Part shown: one piece after another, positions 1 through 12,309 of the stretch
How positions within the stretch are numbered: position 1 is the stretch's first letter
How the letters are laid out: every line of letters begins with the position of its first letter
Assembly: GCF_051401765.1 (NCBI RefSeq)
Contig: NC_135064.1
Span: 20,186,001-20,250,000, forward strand
Length of the DNA stretch: 64,000 nt
Source: Calliopsis andreniformis
Lineage: Eukaryota > Arthropoda > Insecta > Hymenoptera > Andrenidae
Reading direction: 5' to 3'
Translations under genes and position numbers: made by a program
Notes under the pieces: generated by a model
Database searches by the model: none
Told to the model about the DNA's origin: nothing
Seen by the model: only the letters and a program-made list of their open reading frames with translations

Positions 1-75
1 ATATGAACTTCTATTTGCTACCTACGTGAAATCTATTCTCCAAAAATGTCCCATTTATTTAGAAACACCCTGTAT
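1..75. repeat. Possible transposon end with CACCCTGTAT
   Basis: The word ACACCCTGTATA lies at about 65-76. It is the complement of the ACAGGGTG ends seen at four other sites in this window and is a frequent terminal motif of insect non-autonomous elements. The rest of the element would lie to the left, outside the window. Assignment rests on the motif only. Confidence 0.3.
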
Positions 76-830
76 AAATCCATAATTCCTTAACTCCTCC
101 GTAACTCAGTAACCCGCTCTTCAATTAATTTCCCCAGAGCGACGCAAAAAGCTGCGGAGCGCAAAGAATTGACAGAATATCCGGTCGTCGAATTGACAGA
201 AATATCCGTCGCAGAAATCCCGCGGCCCATTCGCAGCCCATCCCGAGCGAGTCCTTTGATCCGCCATTCACTCGGTTCACCCGTAATTCCGCGACGCGTC
301 ACGGCCGCTTCGGTTTCGCGCGTCGCGTCTTCCGCATTGAATCATCGCGCTGGGCTCCATCGATTGTACACGCCAGGCTTCGCGGTACATCAGGCGCACT
401 TTGTGCGCGTGAATCGATCCGCGGCAGGTTTTGACATCAGGAGCCCCCGAGAGGATCCGGTGGCTCCGATAAATCGTCGCGCCCATTGTTCGCGAGGATG
501 GATCTGGGACGATCGTTCCGTTTTGGCACGGCCACGGTGGACTCGCCGCGGGCTCGTTATTCTTTTCATTGGATAGGGCTCTCGCTGCTCTCCCCGTGCA
601 TATCATTTCGTCCCATTGCCCCTCGGCGGCTGACTGATCGTGCAGATCCTTTGCGGACGCGCGAACACGCTCCTCCGTTTCGTGTTTTCCCATCCGACCA
701 TTGTTTCGGTTTCTCGTCTCCGAGACGGAAGAGGCAACGCCGCGTCGGCCCGTGGAGCAGAAAGCTCCGAGTTCGGAGCGATTGGCTGGCAGATTGAGCG
801 GAAAATGTCTAGCTTACAATGTCACGCCGC
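76..830. other. CpG-rich block, no gene recognised
   Basis: This block is GC-rich and dense in CpG (many CGCG, TCGC and GCGG words), in contrast to the AT-rich DNA after it. Several overlapping open frames on both strands (135 to 138 codons) follow from the lack of AT-rich stop codons and resemble no known family. It could be regulatory, but nothing in it proves that. Confidence 0.4.
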
Positions 831-2600
831 CAACCCTTTTTCCACTTTTCTTTCCTCTTTCCTTCGTTCACCGCTGCGACTATTTTTTCGTTTCCTCTCT
901 ACTAGATACGTCACCCTTCCTTGTGCCGGTTCTGGCAGCGGGGAAGAAAACCTGATCGACCTCCTTTGTTCGCGGTTTTTTATCTGCCCCGAGCGTCCGT
1001 CCAATTAAAGGGAAAGTTCTGCCTCAGGAACTACTGGGACAGCTGGTTCGCTCGTGCTTCCTACGATTTCCCACGGAAACTCGGCCTCCAAGATCTTGTT
1101 ACAGTTAAATTAGCTGGGGAGATGGACAATTTATTTCCATAGTTTCTGCGCGTCCTCGATACCGAGTTTCTGATTTGCGATTGGTTTTGGGGGTTGGGAC
1201 TCGATGTGAGTTGGAGGATGATCATCCCGCTAGCTTGCTAACTCAAAGCAGTGCTTCTGTGGAAACATGGGAGAGGGATTTTATTGCGTCTTAAGAGGCC
1301 CACAGAGCCTCTTCTGCGCTTCTTATCTGAAAATCGACAAGCCCTACGTACAAACACGGTATTCGTGCTGTGATGTTTTTGTGGCTACCCTGTCTTTGAC
1401 TCTTCAACCGAAAGGATCTCCCCTGTACCATTTCTTCTTAAGACTAGAACTGCCAAACCTGTCAAAGTGACAGGTATGATTATTCTTTATACAAACTTTA
1501 TTTCTTTCTCAATTAATGCTGAAGAATTGAAAAAGAATATATGAATAAACATTACTTCTGTAAATTACAAATCTTCTCAAACATTTGTAATTGCAGCACA
1601 TCGTTAAAAATAGACATAGATTAACCATAATAGTTTCAGAGTTAAATATTACACAATTCATAAACCATTAAAGTTGAACCCACAGAAGGCAATCCTTCCT
1701 ACAATAGTCTCACCCACTGAACTCCACAGACAAATCTCTCAAAATTCACTCCCAGTCGATAACTTATAGCTAAGCTTTCACGTCCCAACAATACCAGGCA
1801 CCTCAGTATTCTCCAGTCTCAGCAGTGTCATTAAAAGGCACCGCCTAAATATAAACTTAGCGTCGACGAACGATCCCCCAGCTGCATCCGAGGAATAGCG
1901 TTCATGAATTAGCCATGCAACTAACTGCAAGTAGGATTTAATTAAGCCAGTGGTCAGCCGGTTATAGCGAACCTTTGCGACCGCGGCATTATCTCGCGGG
2001 ATCGTCAAAGCGAAACGGATAAATTACAGCGGCAGATTAACGAATTTCTGTAGACACGGTCTGGACATTTCTAAGTTGTATCGGGGATCGGTGATCGAGA
2101 TCGGTGCCAGCCGATGCAGATTTTTTTTACGGTGCCATAAATTCCCGCGCGGAACGATGGGTAGGGAAGCGTAGCCGTGGCAAAAATATTTTTGCGAGCC
2201 GAAATACGACCGTCTATAAAGTTCGACCGCAGTTTATCGATTCGTTGCGCTATCGTCTCCCTTGACCGGGCAGCTGGCAACCTAACGTCGACGATAACGT
2301 AAGAGAACCGACGGCGTTTCACTGCCCGTTCGATGACGTTATCGCCCTTCAAATTCGGGCGACGACGTCGTCAGCCCTTGGCGTGATTCGATCTCTGGTG
2401 GGGATCGACGTCGAAGCTATTTTTCAGACACGATTTATGCTGATTTGATGGTCGTTGAGGATGAGTTTCAACCCTGAGCAGGTATAGTGGGATTATGGTA
2501 TTTCTATTAACTGAGATTTTAATATGTATTATGTAAAATATTAAGGAATAATTTGCAGAATAAATTGAGGAATTGTGAATTTTTTCGGAGGGTATCTTAC
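831..2600. other. No feature seen
   Basis: Mixed sequence, AT-rich at 1490-1680 and CpG-containing at 1990-2420. I see no convincing exon, RNA gene or repeat. Confidence 0.5.
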
Positions 2601-2601
2601 A

Positions 2602-2619
2602 TTTTTTTTTTTTTTTTTT
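2602..2619. repeat. Poly(T) tract, 18 T
   Basis: An uninterrupted run of 18 T. On the minus strand it is an A18 tract and could be the tail of an old retroposed sequence, but the flanking DNA shows no recognisable SINE or LINE body. Simple slippage is equally likely. Confidence 0.9.
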
Positions 2620-3590
2620 GGTAGAGAGTAATACGAATATTATGCTGGCTGAGGGTTAATAAATTGGAAAGTGCTTGGAGCAGTAGATATAGTCACATTA
2701 GAATTTATGCCAGGCCTTTCATAATGGTTCTCATTTCCAATAATTTTAATTAAGAGTATTTCTATAGAAATCCTTTATAATTAAATCCATAGCGGTATAA
2801 ATTAATAAATTAATAATAAATTAATAGTACTTTATAACCATGTTAATGAAATTGTCAGCCGTATACATCTAACGCGGCAGTTAATTTATTACAGAGGTTT
2901 ATTAATGCCAGAGAGTGCAGTTATTTTGTAATGTCTCGTATGAGTGACATTATGAATTAAAATGTTCAAAGCTCCGCTTTCCATAGTCCCTTTTCCATCT
3001 CGAAAGATTAGTTCAATAGTTTGAAACTCGGGCTTTTCGTATCATATTCAATCGTCCTCGATCGACACTGGTCCATATATCAGTTTTCAAAGTATCGAAG
3101 TCTGTCCATTCGGGATGATAAATTTCGTTCTCCTCTCTCACTTTTCAAGACCATCGAATTCTTCCCAGCATCAAAGAACCCACTAACGACCCTCGGGGCA
3201 ATCGTCTCCAATCAGTAACACCGTGTCGAAGATTCTTATCAAAGATTCATGAAAGCATGCGTCCTAGGATCGTGAATATCGCTATTCAGAAAGGGTATCC
3301 TGAACGTTTACGTTCATCCATTCCTATAGCGTTCTAGCTTCTCGTATTCCGTCTGCTAGAGGTGAATTCGCAGTAGCAGATACCGTGTAGGGATTAGAAG
3401 TACAGCAATATGGTATTTGACGTAGTGGGCTCACAGCATTTGTACTACTTCACTTTTAATGCCCGATGTGTAAAAAAAGGAATTACTTATAGATAATAAT
3501 AATTTGAAAAGCTGTCGATTTTTTGATGATACAACAAATATTTTACATTTAATTCGAATGGTATCGAGGGATCACTATACTGTAAGGAAT
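2620..3590. other. No feature seen
   Basis: AT-rich sequence with short TAATAAATTAA-like words around 2790-2830. No gene or structured repeat is recognised. Confidence 0.5.
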
Positions 3591-3599
3591 GTTTTTTTC

Positions 3600-3682
3600 A
3601 AAGTCTCAAATAAAATATTTTTTATATCATCACAGTTGAAATAGATATATAGGTAGCCTCATTTAAATGGACCACCCTGTAG
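3600..3682. repeat. Decayed repeat ending in ACCACCCTGTA
   Basis: The sequence ends with ATTTAAATGGACCACCCTGT, which on the minus strand begins ACAGGGTGGTCC. Ends of this type belong to a broad set of insect non-autonomous DNA elements. The inner boundary cannot be placed and no matching opposite end is visible. Confidence 0.4.
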
Positions 3683-3689
3683 TATAAGA

Positions 3690-5940
3690 GACACATCGAT
3701 TCAGTTAGCAGTTATGACTATCTTGACCAATAACACGCTACGTCTGAAAGTGCATGTGAAGTCAGGTAATTCTATCTACTGTAACCATATAGACACACAT
3801 TTTTTCAAAATGCTTTTTTCAAGCTCCGTACAGTACGCCAGAAGGTATCAGTGAAAAGGTTAAGAGGCCTCTATGTTCTATTAATTACTCTTCCATTAAG
3901 CGCGTACATGAATCAGTGTTCTAAATCGCCACAGTGTCAGTGTAAGTCTTCTTTTCGTGAGAAACACGCGAAAACTCTCAACGAAACGTCAGGTTCCAGT
4001 TTCTGTTTGCAAGAGATGCCAGCCACGAATTTCTCTCTCGCCATTGACCACGTTCAAGGCTCGACGATAGCGAATAGTTTGATATCGCAGTCTTTGGGCA
4101 GCAGCGTAGCGCATGGATCGCCAGACAATGGAGAACGAATGAGTTCCGAACGATCGGTCCATTTTCAGAGCAAGTGCCCTCCTCGGTCTTCCTATCGCTT
4201 GGAAATTCGAGAGAGCGTTCGGTTCTGCGAAAACTTGAACAGCTACTTAGTTGGGGTCAGTATCGCTTGTTTCCTTTTTGTTCTGCGTTGCGTCGACTAA
4301 TGTTGGCTTCTGGAGCTATATAGTTGGAAAGTTAGGCGAATTAAACTCGGTCAGTTTTCGGAAATTGTTTAATATAGGTTGATGTTAGGAATTATTGAAA
4401 ATTGTTAGTGTTAATATGGTAGATCAGTTAATTTTTTTAAAGCAATTATTTTCTGCTATTTCACTAGTCTTTGATTGATGAAATAATAAGTGACTCATTT
4501 ATAAAGTAGGTACTTTTTTTTATTTGAAAGACAATTTTATAAATAAGTTAATACGTATGTACAGTGGCTAATTTATTCGGTTAATTTTAAGGTAGATGCA
4601 AATTAGACCAAAACAGCGGTATGGTATCTGTAAAAATGAAGACAGCAAGATGTACACAATCCTGAAGTGTTTGCGTATCAGCAATTGCTGTTGTTCCTTC
4701 TAATTTACATATTTGTACAAGTAACGAGAAGCATAAGGTCCATGTTTCGTACCAAATGTTATCAAGCGAACAGAGAGTGTAGGAACAGTACACACCACTT
4801 GTATTTTAAAATAAGAAACATTTTACTGGTTCACATAATATATTTTCCACGTATTTTTCAGCTATCATAATATTAAAACAAGTCGGTTATTCCAAAGTTG
4901 CAATATTCTTTGTCAAAGTCGTGAATATACTCTTATATTCCACGCATATCAAGATTAAAAATCAGCTTTTCATCTCATCCACTTAATGCGATACAGACTC
5001 TCGAGGAAGGTTCGTCTCAAGGTCGATTTCTTCTTTCATAAAAACCAGGAAACTCATGTCACTGAATCCCACTTCCCTAGGCTTCCTGCTGAAGAAAAGA
5101 AAGACATCAAAGTCATCAGAAATTGAGTAACCTCAAGTAACTACTCCATCAAAATATAGACAGCGAATTAGGTCTCGAAATCTATAAATTCCGCGTCATG
5201 TTCGTACCACTCGTAATTAATGATCCGTCAAGACGAGCCAAACGCGTTGCCGAAAAGAAATGGATGGAAGAAAGTGTTGGAAAGGTTTTCCAAAGAAACC
5301 CTCGATCTTTTGCAACGCATTAAATCTAGTATAACGGATAGAACCAGAAGGAAAATTCAGACATCTCAAAGTCGGTAGATTCAACGTATTCTCATTTCTT
5401 CTTTATCTCGTTTCAGTCTCATTTCGATGCCAACAGACGTAACACACCGAGTAACTAGATATGGGAATGCTAATTACCCATTATTAATCACCCCTTCGAA
5501 TATTGGAACGAACACTGATTGTACCGATTAAACTTCTATACAGGATTTCGGTTCGATTACAGCGTAGCGATGGCTGGACTACGAGCTTAACCACATTTCG
5601 ATCGAATCACCCACCTCGTCGAGATCGCCAGCTCGTCTGATACAGGGCGACAAAGGAAAGAATTCGAGCGGTATCCTTGCGAAATTGGAACGTGTCGCGG
5701 TTAAGCCGCGATCGATCCCTCTTAAGTAGAACTCTGCTACTTTTGTAGTATTCTCAACGTGTCGCTAACTTGTTACGCGAGTTAGCTCATTGCATAGTCG
5801 AGTTGGTCATTCTTTTTATTGTATTATAGAGATCGATTGTCGTTACGTTGATTGGGCGTGCAACTGTGCACTTCAAATAATAATTGACGAGATAGGCTAA
5901 ATAATAAACTTACTGTTAGAAAATTTAAAAAATTGAAGAG
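3690..5940. other. No confident feature
   Basis: A 149-codon open frame at 3851-4300 has a hydrophobic N-terminal stretch and a hydrophobic C-terminus, but it begins with GTG and has no ATG between the upstream stop and that point, so it is not accepted as a gene. The rest is unique-looking, moderately AT-rich sequence. Confidence 0.5.
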
Positions 5941-5951
5941 TTTTAGTATTT

Positions 5952-6103
5952 GAATTTTTGAATATTTGAATATTTGAATATTTGAATTTTTGAATTTTTG
6001 AATTTTTGAATTTTTGAATTTTTGAATTTTTGAATTTTTGAATTTTTGAATTTTTGAATTTTTGAATTTTTGAATTTTTGAATTCTTGAATTTTTGAATA
6101 TTT
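5952..6103. repeat. 8-bp tandem repeat, about 19 copies
   Basis: The unit is GAATTTTT, about 19 units over 152 bp. Most are identical; GAATATTT variants lie near both ends and one GAATTCTT lies near the right end. Three units make 24 bases, so every frame stays open and the minus strand shows a repeating eight-residue Lys/Asn/Ser/Ile/Gln/Phe peptide. Those open frames (5824-6255 and 5897-6178) are by-products of the repeat, not genes. Confidence 0.97.
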
Positions 6104-7540
6104 AAAAATTTGAAAATGTGCAAACATCCTACATACGAAAATATCCAAAATATTGGAAACAAATCCGAAACAGCACAATGACTAGGCAATTGCTTCAAAT
6201 CGATCAGATAAGTGAATACCGAACTATGCACATAGAACCGAATACGATACTTCATTGAAAGTTGAAGTGCAATAGAATCCCGTTTTTAAAGTGTAGAAGC
6301 AGATTTGTGATCGTTTGAATAGACGCGTTTGAGGGCGTGCTTTGTCACGACTGCAACCACAGGGAATATTGATAGTGGTCTGATCTCTCAGAATCGTTCG
6401 ATTTTGGCCCCTTTGTTTTAAAGCGATACCCTCGACAGAGCATTTTCAACAAAGCAAGACAGAACGAAAACTCGTTTGAATTTCTGCTACAGAGTCATTG
6501 AAAATTCCAGTGAAATCCTGTGCGCTCGCATAGAGGGTATAAATTACGAAAAATTGTATCTTTTGTTTCATAAGGGATCGAGAAAACGTTAAATCAAACT
6601 CCTATTGCATTAAAAAAGTAACGAACGATGTAGGAGAGAATTTTAGTTCCAGATGAGAATCGGGTGCAGTAATATTTTACATAGACGAACGAGCAGCATC
6701 TAACGCATTTCACATCGCGCGCGGGTAAACTGTGCGCATAGAAGTTAATAATTTGCAGTATCTTGTTGCAGGCACGCGTGAAAAGTGATCGCCCCTGTAT
6801 CGAATTTATCGAAGCGATACGTACTCTGTTTCTCAAAGAGGGAGGCGTGTTGACACGGTGTAAAAGCGGGGTCGCTCCCTCACATGATTTATAGTAGGGG
6901 TTGACCTTGAATAATCAATATCTTCTTTCATTGCACAGGGCCAGAAATATCAACTGTGAATGAAATACAGGGATCGTTAAACGCATTCTATTAATAATAT
7001 ATACAGTACTTGTTCTACCACTTGACACAGTGGCTCCAGGTTAGTTGACCGAAATTTCCCTAGGATAGCTGGCCGTCGCTACCCTCGTCACTTCTTGGAA
7101 GTGACTTCGCTAAGTGTCTTCACCGTGACGAATTGAAAGTAAATAAACGTGACCTCCCTGAAGGAGACCCTTTACTCAATATGTCATGTATCGATATTTC
7201 ACTTCCACTCATTCTTACTACTCTTCCTATTTACCCATTCCGAGACGAACGACTCAGGGAAAGAAAACACTCGGGAATTTCTAGAATTAAACCTCCCAAG
7301 ATAGTCAGCCAGATCTGGTCCCAAACCATGTCCAATTAACACGGAACCACTGTACCATACACTATCAATTTCTAACCTCACGAAGATTGCACAAAGAACT
7401 TTTTTCTTTCTCAAACAACAGGTATTTAACCACAGAAAATAGCCAAGAATCAGACAAAAAACTTCTCCCCTCAACATATTACCGACATTCAGCTCAGTAA
7501 ATACTGAAAGGAGCGGGCATTTAAGTCCATTGAATGAAAT
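6104..7540. other. No feature seen
   Basis: Ordinary mixed-composition sequence. No exon, RNA gene or repeat was recognised. Confidence 0.5.
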
Positions 7541-8290
7541 GAATCATCCCTATGGCACAAGATTGGCCGAGGAAACGCAAGCTCGATTCGCCGAAGAGGA
7601 AATGCGAGCGTCGCGTGCGTGGTCTGGGCTCGCGTGTTCCCGATTCATCTTCGTGGCTGCATTCAACAGTAACAGCATCGCAGTGTGCCCATCGGGCGCA
7701 ACATTATTCGATAATAAAAAGCATTTACCCTTCGACGCGCTGCGAACGCGCGGAACTGCGCGTTTATATAGGACGTCTAGGGAGATGGGGCCGAGGAAGC
7801 GAGAGCATTTAAGCTGTCTTCCTGCAGCTGCATTGCAGGAAAATTCTCGATAGTTTTCCCGGTGAAAGGAAAGACTGCGGTCCATTTGCGACGTTCCATA
7901 TCTGGTCGTGCGCGCGGGCGAGCCGAAGAAACACAGGGCGACCCGTTCGAGCACTGATCCTATCAAAAAATTGCTTTGCTACTGGCGTCTGAGCGTCTCG
8001 AGTGCTCGCCGTACCATACTCGGACGGTTATACACGTCCCAATATTCTTGCCGTGTATCGCGTGTTTCCGTATTTCTCTTGCGATCGAGGGGATCCCTCC
8101 TTTCTTCCGTGTCCTCCTTTTTCCCCACAAAGCTCCATTCCGCCGACGTTTCTCGTAACGAAGATCGTATCGCCGACGACGTCGACCTTTACCGAGTCGC
8201 GCTTCATACCCCGAGACATCTATCCTTGACGAATGAGTGGAGCTTAATGGGAGTTTGCGCGGTGAACCGACGGGAATTCTACGAACACAC
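7541..8290. other. CpG-rich block, no gene recognised
   Basis: CpG-dense, GC-rich sequence with overlapping open frames of 107 to 138 codons on both strands, none resembling a known protein. It is similar in character to the block at 76-830. Promoter or enhancer function is possible but unproven. Confidence 0.4.
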
Positions 8291-8353
8291 GTAGGTGTAT
8301 ATCGTTATCGCTTCAGAGGAAACGTTCCCTGCTATCTTTCCAAATTATTGATT

Positions 8354-8460
8354 ATACAGGGTGAGCAGTTCTGGTCTGTGAGGCATAGCGGCGAACGAAA
8401 GTTTAGAATTATTTTTAAGATTAAGGAACATGGGGGTTGCTTTGGTAAATATACACAGTA
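8354..8460. repeat. Possible repeat beginning TACAGGGTGAG
   Basis: TACAGGGTGAG at 8354-8364 matches the ACAGGGTG end type found elsewhere in the window. The following sequence, running towards the dispersed repeat at 8498, may be the body of the same element, but no second end was found. Confidence 0.35.
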
Positions 8461-8497
8461 AGTAGTAGTAAACAATTGCATTATGTAGTTTATGATA

Positions 8498-8682
8498 GCT
8501 CGTAATTCTGTAGTTGAGAGGTAGACTAACGCAAATCTATTTTTTCAAAATTAAGCTTTTTACAGGAGCTTATTGCTTTCTCTTTGTTTTATCAGAATAA
8601 TAGGAATTTAGTTACGTTATATGCGATGAGAATTTAATATTACCAATTACTTCAAATACTGTGTTAAGAAATGGGTAATTTC
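8498..8682. repeat. Dispersed repeat, copy A
   Basis: This segment aligns along its length with 28347-28531 in the same orientation. Shared blocks in order are AATTCTGT, GAATTTAGTTA-like words, GTTACGTTATA and a TTAAGAmATGrrTAAT block. The copies are diverged by my estimate to roughly 65-70% identity, so they are old. No coding potential is seen. It is probably a non-autonomous DNA element. Confidence 0.65.
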
Positions 8683-8731
8683 AGATTTCTAGCTAGTAGT
8701 ACGAGCGTATAATTAGTCAGACTAGTGTATT

Positions 8732-8874
8732 ACATGTTACACTCACACAATTTCGAGATACTTTTGTTAAAAATTATTAAACCTTTGCATTCGATTGTCC
8801 ATCAGAACCTCCTAGTGCAAAGGTTAATCATTTTTAGCAAAAACATCTCGGAACTGCGTGAGTGTAGTATGTTT
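8732..8874. repeat. Foldback (inverted-repeat) element, 143 bp
   Basis: The left arm (about 8732-8791) and right arm (about 8815-8874) are near reverse complements. The left arm contains TTACACTCACAC and AAACCTTTGCA; the right arm contains TGCAAAGGTTAATC and GTGAGTGTAGTA. The centre is about 23 bp. It could fold into one long hairpin. It has the form of a MITE whose arms fill almost the whole element. Confidence 0.85.
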
Positions 8875-8875
8875 A

Positions 8876-10320
8876 CTCTTATCAATAAAATTTAGTCACG
8901 TTGGTCTTGTTGTATAGAGGTGTCTACTGATACACCTTTTGGAAATAGGATTCAGATTGCAACGTGTGGACCTGGATCTATTTAAGTTCGCTGGACCACT
9001 TCTAATTCCACATTTCAACTATCACTCTACTGAAGTATATTTTCAAAGCTTGGTCACCTATTCCTACACCACTTTGAATACTGTCCACAGAATAGCTTGG
9101 ATTGGTATCACAAATGCATTACCAATTTGACTAATAGCACGTAGCCAAAGGCACGTAGACTAAATCGTAGGTTTAGTTCCAACAAGTCTGTTGGTTAATG
9201 TGGTGAGGCATTTATGGTAACATGCAGAGTATACGATGTCTTTCGGCTACGATACATGAGTGCTCTATGTTTTGCACGCGATGAATAGACCGCGGATGTT
9301 TATGCAAAAATGTACAAAATAAACAAAGTAGAATACACATCATTCATGTTATATTCACGGGATAAAATAGATTTCCACTAACGTTCAATTTTTTTAGTCC
9401 TCTTTATAAAAATATAATCTCCTTTAAACGTGAATACAAACTATCTTTTTACTTAAGCAACGAATGATCCCCAGGCCTCAGACTGTTAGAAACTCGTCAA
9501 CCATCTAAAAACCTCAAATCGCGCAAGAGCCAATGCGAATACAAATCCTGGTGATTTACCATCCGCGAGAGCCAAGATTTCTCGGCGTACAATCACGACC
9601 GCGTGACAGTGAGCCGCGTAACGATAAGTCGCTTACCAGCTAGACAATTCAATCTCCGCGAATTGGTGGCACAAGCAAGAGCAGCTATCTACGACCGAGG
9701 CATTACTCTTCCTCTCCTCCTTTCTCCTCGTCTTCTTTCCACTTTTCGCCAGGACACTCGGGCGGAATTCGTCGAGACTGTCGGAACAGTAAGGGACTGC
9801 TCCTTCGTTGACGTTCTCAGCGGGAGAAGGCTCTATAACTTTTTCACTTGGCCGAGGTTAGACGTTTGTGTCGTTATAGCGTCGCAGCAGTCGCTGTTTC
9901 CACAAGACACGCTTTTTTTACGTCTAAGGAAATACATGATAGAGCAATCTGTGAGGAGAAGACTTTTGGAAGGAAGCAAGTAGATGATATCGTAGTGTTG
10001 GGAACTCAGAAGTTGTCTGTGAAAGGGCACAGGGACGAGAGGAGTGCTTGGTTCGCTGCAAGTAGTAGTAATGGGTGTGACCAATTCAGCCAATAAGGGA
10101 AATGCGTGTTTGCCATCTCTGTGTACTTTTCTGCGGAGCCAATCAGATCCACTGACAACTTCTGAGCTCCTAACAGTAGCTATGACTTGCTATGAGGACT
10201 TTTTCTGACTTTTGCTGAGAGCAAGTGGGTGGAAATAGGTGGAAAAAACAACCCTCTTATTTATGACATTTAACCCTTTGATTATTTTTTCCTCGTAACA
10301 AGACGCCTCGTAATAACAAG
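8876..10320. other. No confident feature
   Basis: A 126-codon frame at 9603-9983 starts with a non-ATG codon and resembles no known protein. Otherwise this is unique-looking sequence with moderate CpG at 9570-9850. Confidence 0.5.
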
Positions 10321-10323
10321 GAA

Positions 10324-10383
10324 CAACACTGATGACGCCTCCATATGGGAAACATTCAATTAAGGGGAAGCGTATCAGTGTTT
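10324..10383. repeat. Short inverted repeat
   Basis: AACACTGATGACGC (from 10324) pairs with GCGTATCAGTGTT (to 10383), leaving a loop of about 32 bases that contains the palindrome CATATG. It may be a very short MITE or a chance hairpin. Confidence 0.5.
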
Positions 10384-11020
10384 TCATATGGGGCACACCG
10401 AAAGCGAAAGGTTGAGACGTTAATTACACGGTGTCTAACTGCCAGTTTCGTTTCAAGCTGCGCAAACAGTAAAAACATAGGTATATTAATTTAGCGTTGA
10501 AGGGGTTAGACAAATACTTGAAGTTGACTGAATTTATGAGCATGATTGCAAGTATTACGATAGCGCAGAAGATATATGTGACGTTGAAGAGGTATACGAT
10601 GACATAAAGATGGTGAAACTAGGGTGATACGGAAAGCGAGGGAGATATATGCGTTGAAGCGCAAAAACAGAGCGTGTATACTATTCTCTAGGATATTTCC
10701 TGACGTTCTGTATACCAGATGTGCAACTCTTAAGGATATCATGTATTAGAAAGCTGGGAACGATACGTCCGCTTTGAAATATTCTTTAAACATCTCTCCG
10801 ATCGTTTCCTGTGCCTTTTACTTAGAATTCTGCCCCACTCCAAAGACTTCTATCCAATTGGAATTTTTTATTTCATGTTACTATATTTTCGAAAATCACT
10901 TAGAGTGTCTTATTTTTCAGACAATTTTACACACAAGGGAATTGCAATTTAATAGTCATAATCTAGACTTGTCAAGGTCTGTGCCAGCTACTGTATACCT
11001 AGTGGTTTTAGGTATAAAGT

Positions 11021-11036
11021 AAAAAAAAAAAAAAAA
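11021..11036. repeat. Poly(A) tract, 16 A
   Basis: An uninterrupted run of 16 A directly after GGTATAAAGT. It could be the tail of a retroposed transcript on the plus strand, but no retroelement body was recognised upstream. Confidence 0.9.
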
Positions 11037-11071
11037 TACTTTTCAACTTGTCAAAGTGGTTAATCTTCTCA

Positions 11072-11096
11072 ACTACCCCCTAAATTTGGGGGTAGT
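11072..11096. repeat. Perfect 9-bp hairpin
   Basis: ACTACCCCC pairs perfectly with GGGGGTAGT across the 7-base loop TAAATTT. It is too short for a microRNA precursor. No T-run follows it and no function is evident. Confidence 0.8.
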
Positions 11097-11099
11097 AGT

Positions 11100-12085
11100 C
11101 TCCAAATACGATCCTCTCTTCAGTGCAATTAAAATACAATCACCGATTAATCCAATCGCAACAGCAATTCAACAATAGGCTAACCCATGTCATCTCAGTT
11201 CGTGAGGAAATTTCGATCCGACAAGTTCATCGAAACGATCTTAAAAATAGTTGCTCCATGGATTCCTCATGGCTCGACCCGTTTCCTCATCTCTCACCCT
11301 ATATCCGACGCGAAGAGACGAACGTTTTTATCTCGGCTACAAGAGATATCGGAACGGCGTGTCTCTGTCTACGACATCGTTTGGTTCCCGTAATTCTTCC
11401 GAGAGCTTTCGCTTCTATTCCCATGGTGGGCGACCTATCTTCACGATTTGTCAGTAAAGGACGACGGTCGGATCGTGAAGCTCCTTGGAGCTCGCCTTCG
11501 GTTTTGTCTCTCTGTGCTCGCGGATCGCGACGAATTCCAAGGTTTACGCCGCGAACTCCTCGCTCTTTTATGAACCGTGTAATACTGGGTTCAGTGAGAA
11601 CGGTGACGAGGACCATGGAAGGAGGAAGGGAACGATGATCCGGCTTATGAACGCTCGAAGGTGGCGCGTTAAGGTAAAAAAGAATATTACGTCTGGATGG
11701 TCCGGCTTTATTCGAGTTTTATTATGATTGATATTTGATGGGCCGTGAATTCTTTTCAAAAAGTCGCGCGTCGATAAAGATACGGCGGGAAGATTCGCCG
11801 ATTGGCGATAAGGAGTTGCCTGGTGACCGATCTGAGGGAAGTTATGAAACAAGTGGTTATAGTTCGCGTCTACGTTTATCGAAGCTGTGTTTTCATTACG
11901 AAATTTCAATCTTCCAAGTGTCCTGTTTTAAGAAATCGATTTTCTATGAAACTCTTGCGAAAGTGGTTACCGATAGCTTCTGAGATTCATTAGCTGAAAT
12001 TAACTGAGAAGTCTGAAATTGAAATATGATAAGAAAAGTTGGTATTAAAAAATATTCCACGTAATTAAGTGAAAATTGAAACGTT
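11100..12085. other. No confident feature
   Basis: Partly CpG-rich (11200-11640). It carries a 171-codon frame at 11123-11638 with other frames open on both strands over the same bases, the pattern expected in GC-rich non-coding DNA. No family was recognised. Confidence 0.45.
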
Positions 12086-12089
12086 TTTG

Positions 12090-12303
12090 CTTCTTTTTTC
12101 ACGAGATTGTGTTTCACACTAAGGCTGACGTAATCACGTTTACTAATTTACTGATCAAAGATACACCAACGTCAAATTTCACGCAAATTCAAAGGTTTCA
12201 ATTAATTACTCCGTAATCTCATTAACTATTTTCTGATGTAAGCTCGTGCTCACTTATGGTCTTCTTTCACGAGAAACTGCCATGCATTAAGGGCTGACGT
12301 GCG
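12090..12303. repeat. Pair of short direct repeats about 170 bp apart
   Basis: At 12090-12135 and again at 12261-12303 the order CTTCTTT..CACGAGA, then a short variable stretch, then TAAGG(G)CTGACGT recurs. Similarity is confined to about 42 bp. It could be a decayed tandem duplication. Confidence 0.5.
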
Positions 12304-12309
12304 AGCGTA

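Noticed and set aside
3851..4300. 149-codon frame with signal-peptide-like N-terminus
   Set aside because: It begins with GTG, no ATG lies between the upstream stop and that point, and the first ATG comes after the hydrophobic stretch.
5824..6255. Minus-strand frames with a repeating Lys/Asn/Ser/Ile/Gln peptide
   Set aside because: They result from the 8-bp tandem repeat.
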